From NCBI RefSeq assembly GCF_900155475.1, contig NZ_FXAM01000001.1, positions 2,033,501 through 2,097,500 of the forward strand: a DNA stretch of 64,000 nt. Direction: 5' to 3'. The stretch comes from Methylomagnum ishizawai (GTDB lineage Bacteria > Pseudomonadota > Gammaproteobacteria > Methylococcales > Methylococcaceae). Shown piece by piece: positions 15,672 through 25,047 of this stretch; positions within the stretch are counted from its first letter, which is position 1; every line of letters starts with the position of its first letter. The translations under genes were made by a program, and so were the position numbers. The notes beneath the pieces were generated by a model, which saw only the letters and a list, made by a program, of their open reading frames with translations, did no database searches and was not told the DNA's origin.

Positions 15672-17383
15672 CGCCGCGCGAGGTCGTATCGAATTGCCGG
15701 GGCTTCTTTTTCTACCTGGCCATTTTCAGTTTCGTGGTCAACCTGTTCGCGCTGGCGACCCCGCTCTACATGATGACGGTGTTCGACCGTGTCCTGACCA
15801 GCAGGAGTAACTCGACCCTGATGGTCATCACCTTGATCTTCATGTTCGCGCTGGCGATCCAGGCGGTGCTGGAATCCTTGCGTTCGCGCTTGTTCAAGCA
15901 ACTGGGGGATACCATCTACTCCAAGCTGCGGCAACCGGTGTTCGATACCATCCTGCGGTTCAAGCGGCAGGGTGAGGGAGATAAACACGCGATGGAGGAT
16001 TTGGATATCATTAAAAACTTCATGTCCGGTGTCGGGCTTAAAGCTGCTTTTGAAATCCCCTGGATACCGGTGTTCCTGCTGGTGCTGTGGGCCTTCCATC
16101 CGGCCTTGTGCATGATCGCCGTGGGAACTTCCGTTGTGTTGTTCGCCCTGACCTGGCTGGAGGACGTGATCACCTCCAAGAACCAGAAGGAAGCCAACCT
16201 CAAGCAGCGCGAATCCAACGACCTTATGGGGCATATCCTCAAGAACGCCGAGGTGGTGGGGGCCTTGGCGATGCAGGAGAACGTGCAGTCCCGTTGGAGC
16301 AAGGTCAATGATCAATACCTCGAACAAGCGCGTATCACCTTGCAACGGGTGGGCACCATCATCAGCGTGTCTTTCTTCGTCAAACAGGTGCTGCATATCT
16401 TGGCGATGGGGACCGCCGCCTATTTGGTGATCAATGTCCAAGGCGTCACCAGCGGCGTCATGATCGCTTCGACCATGCTGATGGGCAGGGCCATTTCGCC
16501 CATCCTGAACGTACTGGGGGCGTGGCGTTCCTTTTTGAACTTCCGCCTCTCTTATGCGCGGCTTGAAGAATTGCTGAAGGACCGCTTGTGGATGAACGAG
16601 GGCCTGCGCCACGCGCCGCCCGAAGGCCACCTGTCCGTGGAAAGTCTGCTATTTTTTCTGGACCGGGATCGCACGATCCTGAACGGGGTGAATTTCAAAC
16701 TGGAAGCGGGCGAAGTCTTGGGCGTGATCGGCTCCAGTGGTTCTGGTAAATCGTCCTTGGCGCGTTTGATGGTGGGCATCTACCAGCCCAGCGACGGCTC
16801 GGTGCGCTTGGATGGTGCGGATATCTTTCATTGGGCGCAGCATGGCTTGGGGGAACACATCGGCTATCTGCCCCAGGAGCAGCAATTGTTTCCGGGCAGC
16901 GTGGCCGAGAACATCGCGCGGATGGGCGACGCCTATGGCAAGGTGGCGGATGTCGTGCAGGCGGCCAAGCGGGCCGGGGCGCACGACATGATCCTGCGCC
17001 TGCCCAAGGGCTACGATACCGATATTGGGGTGGCCGGGAACAAACTGTCGGGTGGGCAAAGGCAATTGGTCGCCTTCGCCCGGGCTTTGTTCGGGCGGCC
17101 CCGCTTCATCGTGCTGGACGAACCCAACACATTCCTGGATGGTCAATCCGAATTGGTTCTCCTGGCTACGGTCCGGGATTTGAAGGCGGAAGGGGCGACA
17201 GTGGTGATCGTCAGCCACAAACCCAGTTTGTTGCAGGATGCCGATAAAATCCTGGTGTTGGGTCAGGGCAAGCAGTTGATGTTCGGGCCGCGGGAAGAGA
17301 TCATGCGCCGGTTGGGGCATGTGAGCGGCGTGGTTGCCCCGGCTTCGGAAATCCCGGCCCTTGGAAGCGGTATCGCCGCCTAA
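15668..17383 (+). CDS. Type I secretion ABC transporter permease/ATPase (PrtD-like)
   Basis: 571 residues, the size of PrtD/HasD. There is no C39 peptidase-like domain, which separates it from HlyB. The membrane domain (about 1-300) has six predicted helices starting FFFYLAIFSFVVNLFALATP. The nucleotide-binding domain has Walker A GSSGSGKSS at 355-363, Q-loop YLPQEQQLFPGSVAENIARM, signature LSGGQRQ at 460-466 and Walker B FIVLDEPN at 480-487. It exports unfolded RTX-type proteins from cytosol to exterior with an HlyD adaptor and TolC, both encoded here. The RTX protein at 19005 is the probable substrate. Confidence 0.93.
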   Translation: MTPREVVSNCRGFFFYLAIFSFVVNLFALATPLYMMTVFDRVLTSRSNSTLMVITLIFMFALAIQAVLESLRSRLFKQLGDTIYSKLRQPVFDTILRFKRQGEGDKHAMEDLDIIKNFMSGVGLKAAFEIPWIPVFLLVLWAFHPALCMIAVGTSVVLFALTWLEDVITSKNQKEANLKQRESNDLMGHILKNAEVVGALAMQENVQSRWSKVNDQYLEQARITLQRVGTIISVSFFVKQVLHILAMGTAAYLVINVQGVTSGVMIASTMLMGRAISPILNVLGAWRSFLNFRLSYARLEELLKDRLWMNEGLRHAPPEGHLSVESLLFFLDRDRTILNGVNFKLEAGEVLGVIGSSGSGKSSLARLMVGIYQPSDGSVRLDGADIFHWAQHGLGEHIGYLPQEQQLFPGSVAENIARMGDAYGKVADVVQAAKRAGAHDMILRLPKGYDTDIGVAGNKLSGGQRQLVAFARALFGRPRFIVLDEPNTFLDGQSELVLLATVRDLKAEGATVVIVSHKPSLLQDADKILVLGQGKQLMFGPREEIMRRLGHVSGVVAPASEIPALGSGIAA

Positions 17384-17579
17384 GTGGGCGGTGCGCCTTG
17401 GATATGGCGGCGGCTCCCCGTACAATCAGATACAAACCTATCCGGTCCGGGCTATCGCTTTTGGATAAACTGTGATGAATCGGAAGTTGCCAGGGGTCGG
17501 TGTTGATTTTTATTGAACAATGCGTTCCCTGCGGTTTGGGGGCGGCTTTCATCGAACTCAAGCGATTTCCTAAGCTTTT

Positions 17580-18893
17580 ATGTTGACTGTTACCTTTGAC
17601 GAAACCGGGGAAGCCAGCCGCATCGTGCGGGTGGGGATGTTCATCATCATTTTCTTCGTCGGCGGGTTCGCCGCATGGGCCTTCATGGCACCGATCCAGG
17701 GAGCTGTGGTCGCCGAGGGCATCATCAAGATCGAAACCAAACGCAAAACCATCCAACATCTGGAAGGCGGGGTGATCCGGGAAATCCTGGTCCACGAAGG
17801 TCAATATGTGAACCAAGGCGATCCCTTAGTGATATTGGAAGATGCGGAAGTCAAGGCCAATCTGACTATCCTGCATGATCAGCTCAACGCGCTCTTGGCC
17901 AAGGAGGCCCGGCTCCAGGCCGAGCAAAGGTTCGCGGACAAACTGGAGTTTCCCAGCGAGCTTTTGGCTAGCCAAGACCCCAAGGTCCGGGAAATGTTGA
18001 CCAATGAGAAGACTTTATTTCTTTCTAAGAAAAAGAGCGTTGACGAGCAAATCGCGATAACCCGTCAGGAAATGGTCGAAGTTTCCCGCGAAGCCGAAGG
18101 GTATCAATTAGAAGTCAAAGAAACCGAGCGCAGCATCCGCTTGAAAGAAGAACGGGTAGCTATGGGGGAAGCGCTAAGTTCCAAGCAGTTTGTCGATAGA
18201 AGCACTTATATGGGTTGGCAAGAGGCGCTGGCGGATATGCGGGCAAATCTGGGCCAGACTATAGGTAAGCTAGGGGCTTCCTTACAAGCGCATAAGGAAT
18301 TGGAGTTGAGGATCATCAATCTGCGCAATGAATATATCAGATTGGCAGATGATGAATTGAAAGAAACCAAGAGTATTATTTTTGAATTACAGCAGAAAAT
18401 CCAGCCGGCCGAGTTGGCGGTTCAACGCTTCCGTGTGATCGCCCCTAGCGATGGGCAGGTGATAGACCTGAAAGTCTCGACTATTGGTGGGGTGATCAGG
18501 CCCGGCGATGCCTTGATGGACTTGGTTCCTAAGCAACAGGAGTTGCTGATGGAGGTTAAGGTCATGACCAAGGACATTGAATTGGTTCATGTGAATCAAC
18601 ATGCGGATATACAATTATTAGCCTATAATAGTCGCACGGTTCCCCATATCGCTGGTACGGTTATATACGTGTCGGGCGATGCCCTTGAGGATAAATCCAA
18701 TCCTAGTGCGCCCTATTATTTTCTAGCCCATATTAGGGCCGATGCGGACATGCTTAAGGATCTTCCCGAAGTTTCTCTGGCACCGGGAATGCCCCTTAGC
18801 GCATTCATCCAAACAAAGTCAAAGACTTTTTTCGATATCATCTTTAAGACCTTCGAGGAATCTGTCTCTAGGGGCTTGCGCCAAGAGGCTTGA
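17580..18893 (+). CDS. HlyD/PrtE-family type I secretion periplasmic adaptor
   Basis: 437 residues: a short cytosolic start, one inner-membrane helix (about 20-38, MFIIIFFVGGFAAWAFM), a lipoyl half-motif (HLEGGVIREILVHEGQYVNQ near 60-80), a long alpha-helical hairpin (about 100-290, rich in Glu/Lys heptads), the second lipoyl half (FRVIAPSDGQVIDLKVSTIG) and a beta-barrel domain. The length and PxxGxV-type start (PIQGAVVAEGIIKIETKRK) fit the PrtE group that pairs with PrtD. The 196-base gap before it and somewhat lower G+C in its second half suggest its own promoter or a different history, although no clear promoter is visible. Confidence 0.92.
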   Translation: MLTVTFDETGEASRIVRVGMFIIIFFVGGFAAWAFMAPIQGAVVAEGIIKIETKRKTIQHLEGGVIREILVHEGQYVNQGDPLVILEDAEVKANLTILHDQLNALLAKEARLQAEQRFADKLEFPSELLASQDPKVREMLTNEKTLFLSKKKSVDEQIAITRQEMVEVSREAEGYQLEVKETERSIRLKEERVAMGEALSSKQFVDRSTYMGWQEALADMRANLGQTIGKLGASLQAHKELELRIINLRNEYIRLADDELKETKSIIFELQQKIQPAELAVQRFRVIAPSDGQVIDLKVSTIGGVIRPGDALMDLVPKQQELLMEVKVMTKDIELVHVNQHADIQLLAYNSRTVPHIAGTVIYVSGDALEDKSNPSAPYYFLAHIRADADMLKDLPEVSLAPGMPLSAFIQTKSKTFFDIIFKTFEESVSRGLRQEA

Positions 18894-19004
18894 CTACTAC
18901 ATTATATAAACTGGGTAAACAGTCCTTGATGGAGTGTTTGTGACCTCGGCTTTATTGAACAACATTTGGAACGGCTTCAACGACACACTTAAGAGGAACT
19001 CATC

Positions 19005-19835
19005 ATGGCATCAGAAATCGGCGGCGCACAGCTGAACCTTCATATCGGTAGTTCGGGGAGTACCCCTAACAACGACACCCAGTTCAACCAAATCAGCACG
19101 TTCTTCCACGGGTTCTACGATAACAGCATCTTCAACACCACCACCGATCAAGGTGGCTTCCAGCAGAACGTCGTTACCGACCTTGGCAGGACGTTTATCG
19201 TATTCGGCGACCAGGGTACTGGTACAACTGCCAACTTCGCCGGCAGCGGTGACGGTGCGGTCGGTACTGGTCAGGATACCGCCATCAAAGCCGGTAACGG
19301 TGACAACGACATCATCATCACCGACAACAGCAACCATGCTGCCAACCTCGGCAAGGGTAACGACTTCATCCAAAACACTGGCACCGGTGCTGTCACTGTG
19401 AAGGCTGGAGCAGGTAATGATGCCGTGGTCGGTGGGGCTGGCAATGACAACATCAATGGCAACAAAGGGAATGACTTCCTACAGGGTGGGGCTGGTAATG
19501 ACACCATCAATGGTGGCAATGGTGCCGATACCCTTGTTGGCAATGCCGGCAACGATGTAATGAGCGGTGGGAAAGGGCACGATGTATTCCTTTTCAGCAA
19601 CGAGACCACCGGCAACGATACGATCAACGATTTCAAGAAGGGCGATATCTTGCAAATTGCTGATCGTAATGACGATGGTAGCATTAACACCTCGGGTGCC
19701 AATGCCGATGTTACCATCACGCAAGATGGTAAGGATACTGTCCTGACCTTCACCAATGGTGACAAGATCACCTTGAAGAACGTCGATTCCAACGATCTGA
19801 GCCAGGATAACCTTAACGGGCAATTCCACCTCTAA
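19005..19835 (+). CDS. Small RTX (calcium-binding repeat) protein, likely type I secretion substrate
   Basis: 276 residues, acidic, Gly/Asn/Asp-rich, with no Sec signal peptide. Residues 1-90 form a non-repetitive N-terminal part (NNDTQFNQISTFFHGFYDNS). Residues about 93-195 hold RTX nonapeptides: GNGDNDIII, GKGNDFIQN, GAGNDAVVG, GAGNDNING, NKGNDFLQG, GAGNDTING, GNGADTLVG, NAGNDVMSG and GKGHDVFLF. The last 75 residues (TINDFKKGDILQIAD onward) look like the usual post-RTX beta-sheet plus secretion signal, ending QFHL. It follows the ABC and adaptor genes and has a strong ribosome-binding site (AAGAGGA). No enzymatic domain is visible, so it may be a surface-layer or matrix protein rather than a toxin. 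Confidence 0.9.
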   Translation: MASEIGGAQLNLHIGSSGSTPNNDTQFNQISTFFHGFYDNSIFNTTTDQGGFQQNVVTDLGRTFIVFGDQGTGTTANFAGSGDGAVGTGQDTAIKAGNGDNDIIITDNSNHAANLGKGNDFIQNTGTGAVTVKAGAGNDAVVGGAGNDNINGNKGNDFLQGGAGNDTINGGNGADTLVGNAGNDVMSGGKGHDVFLFSNETTGNDTINDFKKGDILQIADRNDDGSINTSGANADVTITQDGKDTVLTFTNGDKITLKNVDSNDLSQDNLNGQFHL

Positions 19836-19866
19836 TCCGTTGTTATTTCAACGGTGAAACCCCTTA

Positions 19867-19895
19867 AGTAGCTTCCTATTCCAAAGGAAGCTACT
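19867..19895 (+). terminator. Strong hairpin after the RTX gene
   Basis: AGTAGCTTCCT (19867-19877) and AGGAAGCTACT (19885-19895) form a perfect 11-bp stem with a 7-base loop. The downstream tail (CTTCGTC) is only weakly T-rich. It probably terminates or attenuates transcription so that the RTX protein is made in excess of the following giant glycosyltransferase, or protects the 3' end of the mRNA. Confidence 0.6.
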
Positions 19896-19962
19896 CTTCG
19901 TCAAGCAAACGGCTGGGGAGGCCATCGTGCCCCCCACCATTGCGCAAGTCTCCTAATCAGCG

Positions 19963-22900
19963 ATGACCTCGATACAGACTTTACAGATTCATGCTTACGA
20001 CGACTTATTGATTCTGTATTGGCGGCGCGAGGCTAAGATTTCAGGTCAGATCAATGTGTTCTTGGACGATATTCCCATGGGCAAGCCCATCTTGGGGATG
20101 GAGTTCGTAGACCGCCCCGATTATCTCTTGGTCGCCTATCAACCGGGCTTGGCGCAACACGGGAACTTCCGTGTCCGGATCGCCGATGCCGAAGCCCGGG
20201 TTTTGGCGGAAGCGGAATGCGCGAAAGCCCTGCCACTTCCGAAAAAGTGGTTGGCGACCTTGTCCCCGGCAAACCGTCTGCGTTTGGAAAACATCCTGAT
20301 GTTGCGGGTCGCTAAATCCTTCCCCACCCTGGGGATGGTGACCAGACGTAAAATAGCGCTCGCTTTGGCCGATATTCCCCTCACCTGTCTATCCGGCCCG
20401 GATGGGTTGTTTTATGCCAGGCTGCCTTGGTCCGCTGCGACAGGGATGGGTCTGATGGATGTTTCATTGCAGATGTTGCCAGCGGCGAGGTCCGGCAATT
20501 TTCCCGAGACCATGAAGGCTTTGCTGGAGGGCGGATTCCTGCATTTTTTCTCCCGGTCGCTGGCTCCCTATTGGCGCCGGGATCGGGTATGGATACTGGA
20601 GGTGGGTGAAACCCGCCATGCGCCGTTCCAACTTCCTGAACTGCCCCCGATAGAACACCAAACTTTGGGCGATTGGTTGGGCGCTATTTTCGCGGGCTAC
20701 GAGGGTGAAAAAACCGTCCTCAAAGGTTATGCGGTCGCGCTCTTCGGTCCGCGGTTAGGCGATACCCTGGCGACCACCCCTCAACGCGATACCGTCCGTT
20801 TGCTGGGCAAAGTCGAGGGTATCCGGGCGGGCCGGGTTTTTGGGTGGGCTTTCCATCCCGACCGACCGCACCATCCCGTCAAATTGGCCGTGACGGTGGA
20901 TGGCGACAAGATCGGCGAAACCCAGGCCCACTTGCCCCGGGTCGATAGCGAATTGCGGGCCTATGGCAATTGCGGTTTCGTTTGGCAACCGGACGAAGAT
21001 TTGTTGAACGGAGCCACCCGCCAATTCAGATTCCACTGCTTGGAGACCGGCAACGAATTGCAAGGCAGCCCGATCCAATTGGGCGGCGGGGAGTACGATG
21101 GCGATTTCCGCCTGGAAGAGGATGGTTATTTGGTGGGCTGGGTGCGCGAAAGATGCGCTTCCGCCAAGAACCAGCGTCCGTATTTGCGCCTCCTGATCGA
21201 CGGGGAACGGGAGGGCGAAATTCCCGACGGCCAGATCGGCTTGGCACAGGCCGATGGCCGTTATGATTTCCGGGGAACCCTGCCGGATAAGGTGTTCGAT
21301 ACCCAGCCCCATTCGATCCAAATCGAGGTGGTAGGCAAAGCGGGGCGGCCCAAGCGCCTAGGCCAGGCGCTTAAAATCCAGGCCGGTTATCGCGGTTATG
21401 TCGATACCACGGGCGTCGAGCGGGTCAGTGGTTGGGTGGTCAATACCAGCGCCCCCAACCGCCCGGTAGCCCTGGATTTGTTCGTGAACGGCCTCCATAC
21501 CGCCGTCATCAAGGCCGACCAGGTCCGCCCCGATATCGCGGAACAGCCCGGCAGCCGTAGTGGTTTCGAGTTCAGGATACGCCCGCAGAGCTGGGAATGC
21601 GCTAGCCTCACCTTGGACCTGCGCTTGGCCGGCACCGAACTCCGGGTACTCGGTCCGAGCATCGTCTATACCCCTTACGATATTGCCCTGCGTTCGCTGA
21701 CCACCCTCGCCGAGATTTTGAACGACCGTTCGCGCTGGCAAAGCTTGGCGGGCGGGTTGGCTTTCGACGAGGATGTCACCACTTGGCTGCGTACCCAAAT
21801 CATCGCCAAGGCGACGAACGAACTGCGCCGGGCCAAGCGTATCCCTGGCCGGATCGATCTACAACTCGCTTCCCTGGTCAAGTTGCCCGGCCACCACGAA
21901 CGCCAGCCCATCGTGGACGTGATCGTGCCGGTTTACCTGGGACGGGAAGACGCGCTGCGGTGTATTGCCGGCGTATTGGCCACCCGTTGCCAAACGCCGA
22001 TGGAATTGGTGGTTATCAACGATGCCAGCCCCGATGCCGATTTGAGCGCTGAACTGAGGAACCTCTCCCAGGCGCGGCGTTTCACCTATCTGGAAAACAA
22101 GGACAACCTGGGTTTCGTCGGGACCGTGAATCGGGGGATGCGCTTGCATCCAGGTCGCGACGTGGTTTTGCTCAACTCGGATACGGCGGTGGCGGGCGCT
22201 TGGCTGGACCGCTTGCGGGGAGCCGCTTACCATTCGGGAAACATCGGCACCGCCACGCCCTTGTCCAATAACGCCACGATTTGCAGTTTCCCCGGATTTT
22301 GCCGGGAAAACCCGATCCCGCCCGGCCTTTCGGTCGAGCGTTTGGATGCCTTGTTCGCGGAGTCCAATCCTGGACTGGTGGTGGATATCCCCACGGCAGT
22401 GGGTTTTTGTATGTACATTAAACGCGACACTTTGGACGAGGTCGGTTATTTCGACGAGGCTCAATGGGGTAAGGGCTATGGCGAGGAAAACGATTTCTGC
22501 CTACGTGCCGCCACCTTGGGATGGCGGCATGTGGCGGCTTGCGATGTATTTGTCGAGCATGAGGGCGGGGTTTCCTTCGCCGAGAACAAGAAGGACCAGA
22601 TTCAGCGCAACCTGGCCAAGCTGAACGGGCTTTATCCTGATTATGCCGCGACCATCCAGCGTTTCATCGTCCAAGACCCGATGGCACAGGCGCGTAATCC
22701 GGTTTCCAAGGCCTTGCTGCGGGAACACGCTCCGCGCTATATGCTGTTCGTGATCCATAGCCTGGGCGGCGGTACCCAAAGCGCGGCGGATTACTTGGCG
22801 GCGGGTTTGGCGCGGGAAGGCGTGCCGGTGCTGGAACTGATGTCGATAACCGCCGAACGCTGGCAATTGGTTTGCCACGGGTTGCCCTATACAATTCATT

Positions 22901-23940
22901 ATCGGTATCCAGAGGATTGGGCGCGGCTGATCCAGGACCTGCGCGATCTCCGCGTTTGGCATATCCATTACCATCAAACCATGCATTATCCCAAGCGCAT
23001 TTGGGAATTGCCCCGCCTGTTGGGAACGGCCTACGATTTCACCGCGCACGATTACCTGCCGATTTGTCCGCGTATCAATATGATCGACGAAACCGGCTAT
23101 TACTGTGGCGCGTCGCAGTTCACCCCGGAAGCCTGTACCCGTTGTGTGAAGCTCAATGGCTTGGAACACGACCTCGACGATAAATACGCGGAGTTCGGCA
23201 GCGATGTGGGTGCGTGGCGGGCTGTTTATGGCGAAGTCCTGGGCCAGGCCCGCCGGATTTTCGCGCCCAGCGAGGATGTGGCGCAGCGTTTCCGCGAGCA
23301 TTTCCCGCTGTCGAACCTCCGGGTCTTGCCGCATCTGGAACCGCGCTGCGAAATCCCGGCGGTACGCCAGGGCGAACCCTATACCGTGGCGGTCATCGGC
23401 GCGATAGGCGTGCATAAGGGCAGCGATATCCTGCTGCGCTGCGTCCGCAACGCCGAAAAGGAAGGCCTGCCCTTGAGGTTCGTGATCATCGGCTATACCG
23501 GCGATGACCAGGCGTTCAGCCGGTTCGGCAATGTGTCGATCTATGGCGCTTATCAACGCGAAGACCTGCCGCGCCTGATCGAGGCCAGCCAAGCCAGGAT
23601 CGCCTTATTCCTGAGCCCTTGGCCTGAAACCTATTGTTTCGCCTTGTCCGAGGCCTGGCAGAACGGACTCTATCCCCTGGCCTTGGATATCGGCGCGGTC
23701 GGCGAACGGATACGGTGCACCAAGGCCGGTCGGCTCCTGCCGTTGACCGCCAGCCCCCGGCGCATCAACCGGACACTGATGAAGCTGTTCGAGGCCGAAC
23801 CCGCGTTTCCTGCGGCGGTGGCGCTTGGCTGGGAGCCTCCCGAAATACTGAAAGATTATTATGATTTGAGCGCCGACGTCGCCATGGGAACCGCCGAAAC
23901 CACCCTGGGGGTGGCGAAGCGGGCCATCGGCGGTGGCTGA
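19963..23940 (+). CDS. Giant two-domain glycosyltransferase (GT2 + GT4) with three N-terminal repeat modules
   Basis: 1325 residues. Residues 1-275 are an unrecognised N-terminal region. Three similar modules follow at about 278-374, 377-473 and 476-572, each with a GW(A/V) motif and a (V/L)DG or VNG strand, as in VSGWVVNTSAPNRPVALDLF and then KADQVRPDIAEQ. A GT2 domain (about 651-880) has VDVIVPVYLGREDA, a DXD-type LLNSDTAVAG and the acceptor-site stretch GKGYGEENDFCLRA. A GT4-like GT-B domain fills about 925-1290 (IHSLGGGTQSAADYL, then AVIGAIGVHKGSDILLR and SPWPETYCFALSEAWQNG). Two catalytic domains in one chain suggest it adds two different sugars in turn. There is no membrane helix or signal peptide, so it acts in the cytoplasm. 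Confidence 0.88.
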   Translation: MTSIQTLQIHAYDDLLILYWRREAKISGQINVFLDDIPMGKPILGMEFVDRPDYLLVAYQPGLAQHGNFRVRIADAEARVLAEAECAKALPLPKKWLATLSPANRLRLENILMLRVAKSFPTLGMVTRRKIALALADIPLTCLSGPDGLFYARLPWSAATGMGLMDVSLQMLPAARSGNFPETMKALLEGGFLHFFSRSLAPYWRRDRVWILEVGETRHAPFQLPELPPIEHQTLGDWLGAIFAGYEGEKTVLKGYAVALFGPRLGDTLATTPQRDTVRLLGKVEGIRAGRVFGWAFHPDRPHHPVKLAVTVDGDKIGETQAHLPRVDSELRAYGNCGFVWQPDEDLLNGATRQFRFHCLETGNELQGSPIQLGGGEYDGDFRLEEDGYLVGWVRERCASAKNQRPYLRLLIDGEREGEIPDGQIGLAQADGRYDFRGTLPDKVFDTQPHSIQIEVVGKAGRPKRLGQALKIQAGYRGYVDTTGVERVSGWVVNTSAPNRPVALDLFVNGLHTAVIKADQVRPDIAEQPGSRSGFEFRIRPQSWECASLTLDLRLAGTELRVLGPSIVYTPYDIALRSLTTLAEILNDRSRWQSLAGGLAFDEDVTTWLRTQIIAKATNELRRAKRIPGRIDLQLASLVKLPGHHERQPIVDVIVPVYLGREDALRCIAGVLATRCQTPMELVVINDASPDADLSAELRNLSQARRFTYLENKDNLGFVGTVNRGMRLHPGRDVVLLNSDTAVAGAWLDRLRGAAYHSGNIGTATPLSNNATICSFPGFCRENPIPPGLSVERLDALFAESNPGLVVDIPTAVGFCMYIKRDTLDEVGYFDEAQWGKGYGEENDFCLRAATLGWRHVAACDVFVEHEGGVSFAENKKDQIQRNLAKLNGLYPDYAATIQRFIVQDPMAQARNPVSKALLREHAPRYMLFVIHSLGGGTQSAADYLAAGLAREGVPVLELMSITAERWQLVCHGLPYTIHYRYPEDWARLIQDLRDLRVWHIHYHQTMHYPKRIWELPRLLGTAYDFTAHDYLPICPRINMIDETGYYCGASQFTPEACTRCVKLNGLEHDLDDKYAEFGSDVGAWRAVYGEVLGQARRIFAPSEDVAQRFREHFPLSNLRVLPHLEPRCEIPAVRQGEPYTVAVIGAIGVHKGSDILLRCVRNAEKEGLPLRFVIIGYTGDDQAFSRFGNVSIYGAYQREDLPRLIEASQARIALFLSPWPETYCFALSEAWQNGLYPLALDIGAVGERIRCTKAGRLLPLTASPRRINRTLMKLFEAEPAFPAAVALGWEPPEILKDYYDLSADVAMGTAETTLGVAKRAIGGG

Positions 23941-24022
23941 GCGCAACGGGGGTGGGACCGCCTATGTTGTTCCCGAACCCACCCAACGCCGTGCTGCGTA
24001 GCCCAACCCATCCGGAAGCCCG

Positions 24023-24985
24023 ATGAGTCTCAAGGATATTTTTAAGGCTTTTCCGTTTTCCAAAGGGAAAACCAAGGACAAGGCCGTCCCTTCCGAACCC
24101 CCCCCGCCGGAAATCCCCCCACCCTCGCCTTATGCCGAATTGCTGGAAGCGGAAATGGCGGCGTCCATCTCGGCCGCACCCCAGGCTCCCTTGCGGATCC
24201 GCGATGTATTCCTGCTGGATAACCTGACGGCCAAGCCGAAAAGCACGGTAGGTTTGCTGTTCCAAAATCCGGGCGTGGCGGTCATCAGGGACCCCTACCG
24301 GGGCAGTGTCGGACGCTTGCTGCCTTGGCGGCTTGACGGCGTATCCTTCGCTTTGTATGGGGATTGGTTGGGGGTCGGAGTCGAGTCCATCGGTTTTTTC
24401 CACCGTCCCAGCCGGTACTTCTTCCTGTGGCGTAGCGATTCCATCGGTGAACCCGAGATACAGTTCCCCTTCGGTCCCCATGATTCCAATTGGATACCGC
24501 TGGCCGGGGATTGGGATGGCGATGGCCTCGATGGCGTGGGCTTTTACGATCCCGACCGCAGTGTATTCATGCTGCGGAACCAACTTACCGCGCCCGCTTT
24601 GCCCGAACTCGAATTCGCATTCGGCAGCCAGGGCAAGGGCTGGTTGCCGGTCGCCGGGGATTGGGATGGCGACGGTGTCGATGGCATCGGTTTGTTCGAC
24701 CCCGCCACCGCCACTTTCTATTTACGCGACACTTTATCGGAAGGGCCGTTCCAGCATAAATTGCGTTTGGACCGGATCGGCCCTGGCTGTCGGCCCATCG
24801 CCGGAGATTGGAATGGGGATGGCGTCGATGGCGTCGGATGCTACGATGGTTCCAGTGGCACTTTCTATCTCAGGAATGCTTTGAATGATGGCGAACCTGA
24901 GGAGTTCTTTAAATTCGGTCCCCATGAAATCCCAGGAATGCCGTTTAGCGGTCGATGGGTATTGCCGGAAGGATCGCATAAATAG
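24023..24985 (+). CDS. Protein with four FG-GAP/VCBS-like DxDGDG repeats
   Basis: 320 residues. A Pro/Lys-rich head (about 1-55) precedes four repeats of about 45 residues (near 105-150, 155-200, 205-250 and 255-300). The pattern is GDWDGDGxDGVGxYDP followed by an FxLRN strand. Three copies keep the DxDGDG or DxNGDG calcium-binding loop; the first (GDWLGVGVESIGFF) has lost the acidic residues. Such repeats form beta-propeller blades in extracellular adhesins and lectin-like proteins. There is no Sec signal, so export by the adjacent type I system is possible but unproven. It lies between two glycosyltransferase genes in the same direction. Confidence 0.75.
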   Translation: MSLKDIFKAFPFSKGKTKDKAVPSEPPPPEIPPPSPYAELLEAEMAASISAAPQAPLRIRDVFLLDNLTAKPKSTVGLLFQNPGVAVIRDPYRGSVGRLLPWRLDGVSFALYGDWLGVGVESIGFFHRPSRYFFLWRSDSIGEPEIQFPFGPHDSNWIPLAGDWDGDGLDGVGFYDPDRSVFMLRNQLTAPALPELEFAFGSQGKGWLPVAGDWDGDGVDGIGLFDPATATFYLRDTLSEGPFQHKLRLDRIGPGCRPIAGDWNGDGVDGVGCYDGSSGTFYLRNALNDGEPEEFFKFGPHEIPGMPFSGRWVLPEGSHK

Positions 24986-25047
24986 ATGCTGGATACTTGG
25001 TTGATGATGGAAATCCGGGACGGGTGGGGCCGGATGGGGCGGTGGCA

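Noticed and set aside
19011-19829. Minus-strand frames opposite the RTX gene
   Set aside because: They are products of the repetitive codons of the RTX nonapeptides; the plus-strand protein is clear.
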